Notes under the pieces: generated by a model
Told to the model about the DNA's origin: nothing
The model's database searches: none
Seen by the model: the letters and a program-made list of their open reading frames with translations, nothing else
Made by a program: the position numbers and the translations under genes
In this document: positions 10,266 to 21,739 of the stretch, piece after piece
Numbering within the stretch: the first letter of the stretch is position 1
How the letters are laid out: each line of letters begins with the position of its first letter
Assembly (NCBI GenBank): GCA_963576475.1
Contig: OY754986.1
Span: 6,890,531 to 6,954,530 of the forward strand
Direction: 5' to 3'
Source of the DNA: Molanna angustata
Lineage: Eukaryota > Arthropoda > Insecta > Trichoptera > Molannidae
DNA: 64,000 nt

Positions 10266-10571
10266 GTTAGTATATCACAACAATATGTCGCACTGTAGTG
10301 CCCGTCAAAAGTTAAAAAATAAAATCTAAGTTTTCTAAATAATTGTCCGCTGCTTCACTCAGGACCATAAATTCCAAGGGGTCCCCCCCAAAGGCTCTTA
10401 AAGCACACTCAGACACCACATGGCTCACAGTCTGCCTCTCCGCACCGCAGTCACACTCAGGAGAGTCCCGCCATCCACACTTGAAGGAGAAGTCGGCGCA
10501 TCTGCCGTGTCCAGTCCGCACTCGGTTAAGTGCTGTCCAGATTCTTCTGGGTTTGTTGAAACCAGGTGGTT
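10266..10571 (-). pseudogene. Jockey-type LINE C-terminus, copy 2, nested
   Basis: Minus-strand reading from 10571: PPGFNKPRRIWTALNRVRTG, HGRCADFSFKCGWRDSPECD, CGAERQTVSHVVSECALRAF, then a stop at 10312. It is open throughout and better preserved than copy 1. It sits inside the plus-strand CR1/Daphne-like element, so it inserted into it. Very short 3' UTR. Confidence 0.8.
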
Positions 10572-11265
10572 TGCTCGTAATAATACATTCAGTTCACACG
10601 GAAAAGATAAGTGATCTCAATATCAAAGGTCACATTTTTGAATGTCTTCATAGTAATATAACAAACTGCACTTGTCAACAACTACAAAGGGTTTATAACT
10701 ATACATATTTAGGGCTTAAAGTGGACGTACATTTTAACTGGAGATTACAAATTGAAAATGTCTGTAATAAGTTAAGGTCAATTTTAAGTAAATTTTACTA
10801 TCTTAAATATTGTGTGTCTTCGCACGCCCTGTACTGTATGTACTATGCTATGGTCGAGTCTATTATTGACTACGGGCTTAGTAGTTACGGACGCACATTT
10901 AAAACTTACCTTAACAAAATTAAACAGCTACATATAAGATTTTTAAAAATAATTACAACAAAAAGAACATTGGAAGCATACAGAAATAACACTAACGAAA
11001 TCTTTAAACTATGTAATATTTTACCAGTTGACAAAAAGGTTAATGTTTTACTTACCATGGAAGAACTTTACAGGGATGAATTTAAATTAAAGATAACTCA
11101 CAAATATACAACTCGACAAATAACAAACGACTTACTGACAATACCAAAAACAAATAACTTTTACGGTGACAGAACTAAGGCAAAAATAATACCGAAACTA
11201 TTCAATAAACTACCTAAACATATACTGGGTACTATGATGAAAGATAAGAAAAAAAATTAAAATCT
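10572..11265 (+). pseudogene. CR1/Daphne-like LINE, RT thumb and C-terminus
   Basis: The frame is open to 11260 and reads YNYTYLGLKVDVHFNWRLQI, ENVCNKLRSILSKFYYLK, MVESIIDYGLSSYGRTF, LNKIKQLHIRFLKIIT, FKLCNILPVDKKVN and GDRTKAKIIPKLFNKLP. This is the thumb and tail of a CR1-superfamily polymerase, close in pattern to Daphne-type elements. A longer plus-strand open frame beginning at 10343 is a chimera: its first 75 or so codons are the antisense of the nested Jockey piece. The upstream RT core is missing, so the copy is not functional, although this part has no stop. Confidence 0.8.
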
Positions 11266-11555
11266 CTTTAAAACAATTTTACACCTAACATATTTGTTCT
11301 GATTTACCTTATTTTCATTGCTATGTTTTTAATTTACTTTATTTTGTTCTGTTTGTGCTTTATCATTGTAAAATGGTAAAAAAAAAATAATGTTCTGCAT
11401 ATGTGTAGATAGATACATATTGATGATTGAATAACAATAAAATTATAGTGTACGAGAGCAGCTTGCACTGACAAACTGTTAATACAGTTTAGTGCAAAAT
11501 TTATATAACCAAATGTAAATTGTGTAAATTAATATATAAATAAAAAAAAGTAAGA
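11266..11555 (+). mobile_element. 3' UTR and tail of the CR1/Daphne-like LINE
   Basis: The AT-rich UTR contains a hairpin, gcactgacaaactgt / acagtttagtgc (about 11466-11497), and ends in aatatataaataaaaaaaa. A stem-loop before the tail is a common recognition feature for LINE reverse transcription. Confidence 0.6.
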
Positions 11556-12095
11556 TTTAAGGCAAGTTTGCATAAAAAATCTCAATGGTGTATTCTATGA
11601 TTGTTTAAGAATAATCTTTGATAGACCGCGAACACGTTGGTTTGATTTTCAAAAGTTCTCTTAGGATATGTTAAGAACTTATGACTTTTGATGTATATTA
11701 ACTCTTTGACATCTTATATATTTATTACTATATGTATAAGTACTTGATTTAAAAAAAATACATAAATAAGATCAATGACTATGCACTTATTTTTCAATAA
11801 TCGATTTAAATCTAGTTCACGACAAAGCCGTAATACACGCCAATCAGTAAATATCAATTTTTATGTAAGTACCTTTTAGTTGAAAATCAATGACACAGTA
11901 TAAATTTGCTATTAGATCACCAACTGCATTTTACCGGCTTTCGGTGGATCTCAAGTTAATAAAAAATATGTTTAAAATATAGATATTACTTCACAACTTA
12001 TGAACAAGAATATAGACACACTTTTCTAACAAACATGGGTTTAGTTTTTTTTTTCTTTTTTTTTTCAATTCGGATAATTTGAAAAATAAATAAAT
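11556..12095. other. No recognisable feature
   Basis: AT-rich DNA with a t-rich run near 12045-12066. No coding or repeat boundary seen. Confidence 0.45.
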
Positions 12096-12099
12096 ATAT

Positions 12100-12430
12100 A
12101 GACTAATGTACTCATTCGATTTACTCGCTTAGACCCCATTAGATTTTGAATGATTGCTGGATGAATTTTTTTGACTATTAAATATTTCAAAGTAACCCCA
12201 AGCACAGGATCCTTAAAATTTGAAATTTTTATTTTCAAACTGCTTCACTTTCATAAAATGGCATTGAAGAATTATCAAATTTCTCAATAAAATGTTTAAA
12301 TTGAAAATATGTAATTTACAAACTCATTTCATGATAATGCTGAAAATTTTCCGCCCAGAATTTGAATAATCTGTGGAGTGACTAGGTAGTGAGGAGTTAA
12401 GCGTTAGCCACAACCCACTCGTTTTATTAT
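12100..12430 (+). repeat. Repeat Rpt-B, copy 1
   Basis: Shares ctcgcttagaccccattaga, ataaaatggcattgaagaat and the end ccacaacccactcgtttta with 49224-49720 (reversed) and with the split copy at 60240-61527. Non-coding and unclassified. Confidence 0.75.
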
Positions 12431-12980
12431 TATGTTATATAAGTATGAGTAAATTTTATTTATAAACAGATAAACCTATTGTAAATATGTAAGGTCGCCT
12501 CAATACTCTGGAGTTTTCCATTTTATATGTTTCTGTTCAACAAAAACCCTTATAGTTTAGTACGCTTCATTAGGCCAAGTTAATACAATCCTATTATGTA
12601 CAATAAAGCTACATATATGTGGTTAGAAAACAAATTTCCCAAGAGACGAAAATGTATTTTGACATTGATGCGCAATAGGTACCAACTTGTTAACATTTTC
12701 ACATAATATGTTCGTAGGTAGGTATTATATTATTATGCTTATAGTTTTCCACCGGAAAATCTATATGTAATATTTATAAAGGCACGTGGGATTAACGAAT
12801 GGTGAATATGTCGCAGTTGGATCGTATAAATCTGTAGGTAACAATATGTCTAGGCGTTCGACGATTTTTTTTGATCTTATTTATTTATCCACTCGTGGAC
12901 ATCCTTTCAGATCTGCTGAACGAACGACACTGATCTTCCCCCACCAGCATCCGTTGCTTATGGGGACTAATAACGGCCCC
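12431..12980. other. No recognisable feature
   Basis: AT-rich. The part 12880-12985 is GC-richer (ggacatcctttcagatctgc) but carries no domain. Confidence 0.45.
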
Positions 12981-12984
12981 TTGT

Positions 12985-13695
12985 AAAACACACAAAGAAT
13001 CCCATCTTGTTTTCAAAATTGTTAACATCACTATTTGGGTATCACTATCTCTAGCGATCTGAAATGGGAGAAGCACTTGATATCAATCGTAAAAAAGGCC
13101 AAGAGCTTGACATATTTAATTAGAAAATCCTTCACCACTTGCCACATGATTTGTTGATTATAATATATAAAACTTTTGTGAGACCAGTTTTGGAATATGG
13201 TTACCAAGTTTGGAATCCTTACATTGAGAAAGATATAAGCATGCTGGTAAGGGTGCAGAGAAATTTTACCATACTGGGAAATGGCCTCAGATGCTTAACA
13301 TATTATGAAGAACGTCTGAATGTGTTGGGCCTCACTACTCTCGAGGAACAGAGAATGAGAGGGGATCTTATAGATACCTTCAAAATACTAAACCAACATT
13401 ATGACTGCCCTGAATTGAAGCTGATGTTGCCTCAATCAAAATACTAATTTAAGAGGTCATAGTTTGAAGCTATACAAACACAGTTTGAGGCAGAATCCCT
13501 GGAAGCATTTCTTGTCCAATAGAGTTGTGGATGCGTTCACTTCAGTCAGTTTGCCACAGGAATCTGTTGTTGCACAAAGCGTTAATGTGTTCAAAAATAG
13601 ACTTGACAGACTGAACAAGTGAATACTGTTGTGAGATCAGACAAATCAGCATAGCTGCCTGTCTGATAACATCTAATAATAATAATAATAACATT
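12985..13695 (+). pseudogene. CR1/L2-group LINE, RT C-terminus with (TAA)n tail
   Basis: Reading in order: DLGITISSDLKWEKHL-like, KAKSLTYLIRKSF, LLIIIYKTFVRPVLEYGYQV, WNPYIEKDISMLVRVQRN, NVLGLTTLEEQRMRGDLIDT and FKILNQ. After the stop at 13447 another frame gives RGHSLKLYKHSLRQNPWKHF, LSNRVVDAF and SVNVFKNRLDRLNK. This is the thumb-to-C-terminus region of CR1/L2/Rex-type polymerases. The 3' end is a run of aataataataat at 13674-13691. At least two frame changes; strongly truncated. Confidence 0.85.
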
Positions 13696-13699
13696 TTAA

Positions 13700-13965
13700 G
13701 TAATTTATTTTAGAATACTATGATTGGCAATGGAGAGAAAAGGTGTGCGAAATCGGAGAGAAAAGGCCATGGATAGGGTGCAATGGAGACGATTCCTTGA
13801 GGAGGCTATCCAGCCCATCCAGGGTTGTGGAGATACTGATGTTGATGATAATTGGCAAAATAAAAAATATCATTGTATATTTGAATATTTTTTCTTGTTT
13901 GCTGTTTTATTCTATAAAGTAAATAAAAAAAAAATAAAACAAGAGCATACGAAGAATCCGGAGAA
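13700..13965 (+). pseudogene. LINE C-terminal scrap (RTE/L1-like)
   Basis: NRREKAMDRVQWRRFLEEAI is the DR.[KQ]WRR motif found at the C-terminus of RTE-like and L1-like proteins. About 60 codons only, followed by AT-rich 3' sequence ending in aaataaaaaaaaaataaa. Confidence 0.5.
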
Positions 13966-14341
13966 CTCTAAATCCTTGCAGACACTGCACTAAAATTGTT
14001 AAAGAGAGAAAACGTACGACACTATCCAACCCTGTCCATAACACTGAATTTTTCAGCTCATCGTTCAAAGTACATTCAGCAAGACTATGAAATATGTAGT
14101 GTTAAGTCCGGATATTGCGTTGTCTAACTCACTGTCTTACTCACTAACTGTATTTCAATAAAAAAACTAAAGAAGGAATATTTATCCCTAAACACCTGAT
14201 CCCAATTTCCTCCCCTTGTTCTTTTCTTATCCCTTTCACTTTTTTTGCTATTATGTTTTTTTTTGTTTTTTATATTATTTGTTTTAGTTTAATGTATATT
14301 TTCTTTGTTTTTTTTTTTCACTTTCATTCTTTTGTTGGTGT
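13966..14341 (+). mobile_element. LINE 3' region, interrupted by the LTR element
   Basis: A remnant reading FFSSSFKVHSARL resembles the final conserved block of Jockey/CR1-like polymerases (S.F.V.[SA]ARLWN). It is followed by a T-rich 3' UTR that stops at the LTR. Its continuation (ttgaaagaaattgccaaatg and ggcaataagcctgtca) lies at 24129-24260, on the far side of the 9.8-kb insertion. Confidence 0.65.
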
Positions 14342-14345
14342 ACAT
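14342..14345. repeat. Target-site duplication, left copy
   Basis: acat directly before the LTR. The same acat follows the other LTR at 24125-24128. Four-bp duplications are usual for Ty3/gypsy-type integration. Confidence 0.75.
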
Positions 14346-15018
14346 TGTAAAGTGATGGAAAAGAAAGGGTCGTCTTTCTTTATCTTTCATCACGTTTTTA
14401 AATTTATTATTATTGCAATATTATAGGCAGAATAAAATTATTGTATGAAGTGAGAAAGAGAACTATTATCATCCTTGTGTGTTCTTACCTTGCCCTGAAG
14501 AATTTAAACATAAAGTAGAGTCCATTCCCAGGAGGTAAGATATCCAAGGTTCAGCAGGCCAGCAGCTCAGTAGTTGGGCACTTTCATCTTTATGTCTCAG
14601 GTTTGATATGATGGGTTGGTTGAAAGTGAGTGCAAACACCAGATCAGTGAGAGATGTAGATATAATTTTAAGTATCAAAAAAGGGGACATTAGCATTTGA
14701 CAATATATCATGATAATCTGATGACGTTAGCGAAGACTGGCGCGAAGAGGCAGTGAAATATTAGTTCGTAATTATAACAATAGCTACATACCAACTCGTA
14801 GAGTGGTTACTTTGACACTGTCTCACGCGAGTCGACGCTGACGCCTGGTACAAGCAACTAGAAAAAGAAGAAGGCAGGAAGAGTATTAAATGTATAAACA
14901 CATGTATGCACCCCAAAGGAGTTTTGTCAAAAGACGAATTAATTAATTGAAGTTAGATATATCAAGGAAACAAACATTCAATGTAATAGTAAAGGTCACG
15001 TGTGAACATGAGCAATGG

Positions 15019-15300
15019 GGTTGACCTTTCCTGCAAATGATGTTATGTCAGTTAAATTTATGAAAATGAACACTTCAATCAAAAAGGCAAAAGTTGAGTT
15101 GTATAGATTAGTTATTCATAATTTATTACACATTAAGTTGATTATCCCTGCAGAGGTTATAGATCTCAAAGAAAAATAATGTGAAATAGGTATATCAAGT
15201 CAAAAAGATAAATTCAATTTTCAAAGATTAATTATTTATCATTATCTAATGATAGGGTTGACTATCCCTGCAAAGTTTATATGTAACAAAGGGGAAACCA
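15019..15300. repeat. Three diverged tandem units of about 118 bp inside the LTR
   Basis: The phrase gttgac[c/t]-ttccctgca recurs at about 15020, 15137 and 15257 (gttgacctttcctgcaaatg, gttgattatccctgcagagg, gttgactatccctgcaaagt). Each is followed by an A-rich stretch with aaagat or aaaggc. The other LTR carries the same block at about 22413-22694. Confidence 0.65.
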
Positions 15301-15949
15301 TGTAAAACATCTTAACTTCAAAATTATTAAATTAAATTTGATTACATACCAGGGATCTAGATATGAATTAGGATTACTTATAACAGATGTGACACTGTGA
15401 GATTCGGATTATTCTGGCAAGATTTCTCTTTGATAAAGCTGGGGAAGCGCGATCGATTACATGGAGTCCTTGTCGATGGAGAATTATCCTTAAATCCATG
15501 AAGGGACGAAGAGACACACACCAGGCACGAGGTGATGTAATACTGGGCAGCGACGTCATTGCGGCGAGACGAATTCCTCGAAAAGATACTGGATCGTAGA
15601 ATAACAGGTTGGCTGGAGTCGAGGGACGATCAATGGTCTTGAATCGGCATGGGATCGACCATGGAATAGATGCAAACTTGAGCGATTTCTAGGTATGTCC
15701 ACAGCAGAAGGTTAGATTATCAGATCAGAGGCACGAGGAGACTTTGAGATATTCAGGCAGTTGAGGCTAAAGCATATTAGATGAATCCGTTATACGTCAT
15801 GAGACGAAATATGAAATTCCACAAGGGTATACTTTAAAGTTAATGAGTTTTCACAAAGGATAAGTATAGCCCAAAAGCGAGGTAGGTGGTTTACAGCTTG
15901 CATTCTTGGACAAGAAACTAGTATGAGAGGTTAGAATAATCAATAATAC

Positions 15950-16480
15950 GCTTCAACACTGATAAAAGTTAATGCACTATAGATTGTCGTTCAAATTATA
16001 TATATCGGAGCACAAGAAGACATCATCAAATCGATCGTTAACAACTTGTAATTTTTAACAGGAATAATGTTTTCAAATCAACGCGATTATGGATACTAAA
16101 ACGGCCTTCCCTTTTGTTAGGCGAGAAAATAATACTTTAACATTACACATGAATGATTTTTATCACTGACCAAAGTTAATACACTTCGCACTGTTGCTTA
16201 AATTATATATCGGACCACGAGAAGACATTATTAAATCAAACTTCGTACTGTTGTTTTAGGAATGAAAGACGCCGTTTTTAACGGTCATTTTTAATAGTGT
16301 GCGGATTGTTCTAGAAGCTACTGGACACTGTTTGAAGAGGATATTACACATTTGACACAGAACAATATGCGAGTTTTATCACTGATAGATTTAATTTCGC
16401 CACACGCCGTCGTCCGAATTATTTAAAATCAAAAGACTACATTTTGAAGCCGTATTTAAAGTTTCTTTACGAATAATGAA
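15950..16480. repeat. Three diverged tandem units of about 210 bp inside the LTR
   Basis: The pattern [a/t]cactga...gttaat.c is followed by aattatatat-cgga, agaagacat and, 100 bp on, ttacacat. It starts near 15956, 16164 and 16380, the third unit being the most diverged. The equivalent block in the right LTR is at about 23344-23874. Confidence 0.6.
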
Positions 16481-16695
16481 TGGATCACACACGCACGGGC
16501 TGACGAGCGTATCGGAGTGTTGTTTTTAAACTTGAACAAAAACCGTTCGGGGAAAAAATCGACGGTCGCCGCGGAGAGGTAGGTACTGACATCTCTCGGT
16601 GATCCAAGAAAATAATGTGACATAACATAAATTGAAACAATCAGCGGGGAATTTGAATGTTTTAAACTGAAGAATCGAACGTATTAGATTAAAAA

Positions 16696-16729
16696 GTAGC
16701 GTATCCATTATTTAAATAGATAACGCTAC
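16696..16729. repeat. Inverted repeat at the LTR terminus
   Basis: gtagcgtatcc and ggataacgctac-like arms (gtagcgtatc...gataacgctac) pair around tttaaat. The same structure closes the right LTR at 24090-24123. It could be an integrase-recognition or RNA hairpin at the LTR edge. Confidence 0.6.
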
Positions 16730-16730
16730 A

Positions 16731-16743
16731 CCCCTCTCCTTCC
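16731..16743 (-). other. Polypurine tract
   Basis: On the minus strand ggaaggagagggg lies immediately before the 3' LTR. It is the expected RNase H-resistant primer for plus-strand DNA synthesis and fixes the element's orientation. Confidence 0.8.
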
Positions 16744-18247
16744 AGTGAAAGGAAAAAAAAAGAAAGAGAAGAAAAAAAAAATATCCTTTTGTAATTGGTT
16801 AGGGAAACGACAGTCATTAGGATAAGACCACAAACGGGGGGGGCAGAGATACGTAGGCAAGGGCCAGCATGAATATAGTTAATGTTTAAGTAAGGCTCCT
16901 TATAAACTAGTGAAGGGAAGGTATACTTCCGTGAGACGAACGCACTATACAGGAATAGTTACGTTAGCGCGTATAGGGCAGGACCTTATCGGTTTAGGAC
17001 CGAGGGTTTCCCATATATAGAGTTTATTTAATATCAAAAGCAGTTTGAACTCATCTATATAGATTTCTATACTGAAATGTGTTGATGTAATTTACTGACA
17101 GTCATGATATTGAAGACACAGGGTATCGACAAAACAATTCGACTTTGAAATTCAGTACTTTCACGATGGAAGTTGCAAATATAAGAACCAGGGCCATGAC
17201 GAGCTCGCATGAGAGATTCGTGCTTTAAGTCCGAACTCTATTTTATGAGAGATAAACCATAACACGATAGGTAATATGTACAACGGGGATAGAAATCTAG
17301 GTGTTTAAATCCTTTTACAACAAGGCCAATACAACAAACTGCAAATTCCTTTAGTATACTAACTTCAGACAAGATATATGACATTACGTTGATAAGAGGA
17401 TAACACAGGAGATAATATTTTCACGAAGGAGGCAACATTATGCGTTTGTATGGTCACGATGACGAAGCATACAATATATGTGACGTTATTACATTATTAA
17501 ATTAAGACCTTTAAAGAGTGTTGAACTGATATACAAAATTGACAGAAGGAGAATAATGGTGCGCATTTGGCAGACTAATATGGGCAGGACGTAATGACGG
17601 ATGGTCATATGTCTTCCATGCCTTCATTGCACAAGGTAAAATTTATCTTAGCATTATTGATTATAGATCAGATCTGCGGTTTCAAACCGAGACGGCGAAC
17701 AGATAGGGAATGTTACTTCTTAAAAGGCGGTGACACTTTGACTTTATATGAACGCAACGATGACAGACATTATTTAGACAATACCATTATATGAGTAAAT
17801 TGAAACTTCCAAAAAGGATATTTGAATCTACAAAACTGACAGTACATGATAAGAAGACAATTTGACAAAACTCAAAACAGTGAATGGCTAGAATACTTGA
17901 CAGAATGACCCGCACTCTAATTTTGACACTCACATGCACAGAGAAATTATCAAACAGGAAGGATTCGGATTTTAATTATCAACATGTTCATACTGGGAGA
18001 CGAAGAGATGTGAAACGTTCAGGATGTCACATTGATACCGAAAGAAACGTGAAATTCCCGATTCTTATGGAGGCATCATATAAAATCCCAAAACATTAAA
18101 ATAAACGTGAAACAGACATTCAAAGTTGCAAATTTCGGATAAAGAAATACTCGCAGTGGTTATTAATTATTAAATTCTTAGGACAGTTGAAAATCTGATC
18201 TAAATTACTATTCCAAAACTGGCTAATTCTACTCCGAGCCACACCAC

Positions 18248-18405
18248 GGAGATACACAAAATAATATCTGGACAGGAATGCTTTACACATAAAACGTCAA
18301 TAACCAGACATATCAATCAAATTTTGGAGATGTACAAAATAATATTTGAACAGAATTATCTCTCACATAAAACATCAATATCCAAACATATCAACAAAAT
18401 TTTAC
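18248..18405. repeat. Two tandem units of about 78 bp
   Basis: ggagatacacaaaataatat then acataaaacgtcaataacca recurs as ggagatgtacaaaataatat then acataaaacatcaatatcca starting at 18326. Each unit ends with catatcaa and aaatttt. Confidence 0.75.
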
Positions 18406-20019
18406 ACAGATTAAATAAACAATACGGGACCAGGGTCGGTCTCGCTACCACAAGAATTCTTGATCCTGGAAGTCACGGGACACAATAGTTCTTGGGTTCT
18501 TTACTGAACATACGTGTACGCAAGGATGGGGGGTCAAATTTTAGGCAGACAACGCCATGGCGGACAATCGCACAGTATCAGTAATCTCAATACACATGTC
18601 ATTCTGGAGCTCCAGATCTGACACATGTTCCGCACTGAACAAAGGGATACGTGAAAGATCTTGGGTCGGATTATGAGGTGACAAGCCTATCATGAAAGAC
18701 GTATTTGTTACAGTGTTTATACAAGGCATCTTTTTGCGTGAACGAGCGAAACTGTCTCTATGCAAAACGGAGGGAAATCGAACTCACGGGACAATAAGTC
18801 TCGTTCTAAAACTAGCATCCTATACGTGAGTGAACGAACGATAACCAACACTATAAAGTACAGAGGAGAATCGGATTCAAGCGATGACAAGTACTCTTTA
18901 TCTTTTAATAAGTCGTATTCCGAAAACACAGGTAACGGGCAAACAGAAAACAACCTCATAACAAGTTATGCAATTATTTCTTCAGCGGGATACACTGTAT
19001 TCTAGGCTAAGTTAGTTTTTCTTGATCACAAAGACAACACAAAGTACATTCTCTGATAACAATTTCAACTGACAAAAATCCTTGCTACATTAACACAGTG
19101 GAATATTAGGGCACGACCCTCTCGTGTCAATATATAGCAGGAATGACGACCTATATTCAACGTTTGCAAACATTCACAACACGAGATGATTATAATGGAT
19201 TCTCTCCAACCGCGTTATGAATTTAAATAAACTAAAACTAACACCTATCAATACATCAGCAGAGAGTTAATTATGAAGGCGCTGTGGCGAATTAACCTCA
19301 AAGAAAAAACAGAAAATAAAAAATAATAATATAATATTTAAGGAACATGAACGAAGTCATCTGGGAGATGCTCAGAAAGGATGTGACTCAGACAAACGTG
19401 AAAAGACCCGTTATTCTATATGCAAGGCACAAGTCCTAAACACCATAAAAATATGAGACAACTTACATGCATGAAAAAATTATTTATGTAGATTTACAAA
19501 AAAATGGTTGAATACCCCTGGAAAGTACAGGACTTATTATACACTGTACGCAGGAAAAAACATCATCGCTAAATACGCCAAACAACCAGTCACAATATTT
19601 TAAAGTGGTGATGATGATGATAAAAAATTAAAATTTGAAAAACAGAAACAAGTTATGCGTTGGACACAACAGTGGAGAATATATCTCACATACCTTTCAT
19701 ACATTAATGGCCGAAAACGTTCATACCTAGCAGTCATACTATATAAACCTAATTTTCTATATTTACATAACTAAACCTATTTTTTCCTAATTTCCTATAT
19801 TTACATAACTAATCCTATATATATATAAACCTAATTTCCTATAATATTTACTGATTCACGCGTATTCATAATTTTCTTTCGTAGTTCATTCATTCAAAAT
19901 TTACTCAACCACTGCAATGTCAAAACATGACATACGATGAAGGGGGGGGGTATTCGGAAAAGAATTTAAAATTGACAATTCGAAGTTCTAAAATGCTTGT
20001 CAATAAACGTAACTTAGTT

Positions 20020-20565
20020 TTAATTATGCGAAAGGCAAGTGGGAAAAAACAATTGGTAAAAACTAAGAAAACCTATGAAAAGCTTGCGACCAGCCCAAAG
20101 GAAAAAAATTGAAACAAATGGAGCGCCACTCAGTCTTTTATTTATGCGAAACACAGTTCGAGAACAATAGGGTAGACTAAGAAACCTTGGAATACATTCT
20201 AGACTAACTCAACAATAATAGGAAATCAATTCTTGAAGAATTTAAAACATCACTTTTCTTTTTTTCTTTTGATACGGAACACACTTTGAAAACGAGGGGA
20301 AACAGTGAAAAACCCATAAGCATTAGTCTATTTTAAGTCAACAATAACATGCGAAAATTATTTTTTAAACAATTTACGACGTTACTCAGTTTTTATACGA
20401 AACACACTTTGACAACAGGGGATAACACTGAGAAACCGTGTACATTTATGAGAAAAAAAATTAAAATGTACCGACTATTAATTACATTAGAAATTTAAGC
20501 AGCTTGACTTTACTTATAAAAATTGTTCGACAACAGTGGTCAAAGTTCTATGAAGCCCACTATTT
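20020..20565. repeat. About five diverged tandem units of about 122 bp
   Basis: A core of tatgcgaaacaca-like, ga[a/c]aaca, ggg and ctaagaaacc recurs near 20024, 20143, 20268, 20392 and 20512. Examples are gaaacacagttcgagaacaa, ggaacacactttgaaaacga and gaaacacactttgacaacag. It lies in the leader half of the element, 1.2-1.7 kb from the 5' LTR. Confidence 0.65.
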
Positions 20566-21720
20566 ACTCATGAAAAAAAAAATTGAATAGATCGGAATCA
20601 ACTTGTTTGTGTGTGTCGAGAAAAAAAATATCTGCTCAGAAAAGCGTGATAACATCGTATGAAATAAATTTACTAAGGATGTTATAATATCGTGACACAG
20701 ACAGACACGAGTAAATATTTGTCTATATAAGGCATTAGAAAAAAATTTTACAACAGTACGACGAACGTGATAAATCTAAATTAACCCGTTTGCTAATTAA
20801 ACCGTTCTAAACAATACCTTATTCAAAGATCAGTGACAATTGAAAAATTTCAATCGTGATGGTAGATGATCTAAAAGTAATTTTTAATTATCGGATTTTT
20901 ACCGAATGCATAAAAAATATATTTAATTAAAAAAAAAAACAGTAGACGTATTCTAACGCCGGGCCTACACAGCTTTAAATTTAAGATGACGTAAGTAAAT
21001 CAATTTTTTAAAGTGAACAATTGGCGGGATATATTGGTAGCGGCAAGGTACGTACCTATATGTGTGTGCTAGCAGGGCGGGAAGGAATTACGTCGCCACA
21101 CTCACGAGGCGTGAATGGTGCAGTAATTTAGACAATAGTTACTTACTAGTAAAAAGGGGAAACGAGGCGTAGGGTAACAGTTTCGAAGGCGGGCGAGTAG
21201 AAATTTCTTCGTGTGCCGACGCACACATCGAGTCGGGTAGTTTACTAAAATTGATTCCAGTTAACAATGTTATGAAAAGGTCAGCATTTTTTTTTCTGTT
21301 CAGAATTTAAATTTATGCTAAGGCGAATCACACACACGGTATTTTCGGGCAGTGGAATGATATAGAAAGAAAACATTACATATATTAGCGGGGGATTAGA
21401 TCTATACCTGAATATAATACCAGTTCGGATTTGAGAAGTTATCATTCATATCTTTTGTCATTTTTACCACGTTGGGAGGTCATTTAAATAAAATGTGCAT
21501 TATATAAAAATTAAAATTAACCGGGGGGAAGGTGAAATCTCAAGGCAATGAAGTGGACAAAAAATTCGTACCGAGTTCTAGCGTGAATTGAGCTGAGGGG
21601 AAATCAGAATCTCCAGTTTACAAATGATCTGTTCACAAAATTATACAAACATGCACAAGAAAATTATCTCTCACTGACGCTGTATGCGTGCACGCAACTT
21701 GCAACATAAAAATTGATTGA

Positions 21721-21738
21721 CCCACGTTTCGGGCGCCA
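21721..21738 (-). other. Primer-binding site, lysine-tRNA-like
   Basis: Minus-strand tggcgcccgaaacgtggg begins one base after the 5' LTR. The first 11 bases follow the pattern complementary to the 3' end of lysine tRNA; the remainder differs, so the exact priming tRNA is uncertain. Confidence 0.75.
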
Positions 21739-21739
21739 A

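Larger units (their letters stand above)
14346..16730 (-). repeat. 3' LTR (left copy)
   Basis: 2385 bp, identical by eye to the other LTR except at 15988 (c here, t at 23382). Read on the minus strand it begins tgtagcgttatc and ends atcactttaca. A possible polyadenylation signal, aataaa, lies at 14403-14408 on the minus strand. The short frames at 14469-14711, 15374-15559 and 16526-16708 are present in both LTRs, carry no domain and are probably chance. Confidence 0.92.
16744..21720 (-). other. Non-coding internal region of the LARD-like element
   Basis: About 5 kb with no frame longer than 81 codons. Examples are 18760-19005 and 17884-18099 on plus and 18717-18959 and 18541-18765 on minus; none shows a zinc knuckle, DTG protease, YxDD polymerase or DDE integrase motif. 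It contains two blocks of diverged tandem repeats, annotated separately. It probably serves as packaging or spacer RNA for an element moved in trans. Confidence 0.8.

Noticed and set aside
9990..10298. 102-codon plus-strand frame
   Set aside because: Its first half is antisense to the Jockey C-terminus; only the last third belongs to a real LINE.
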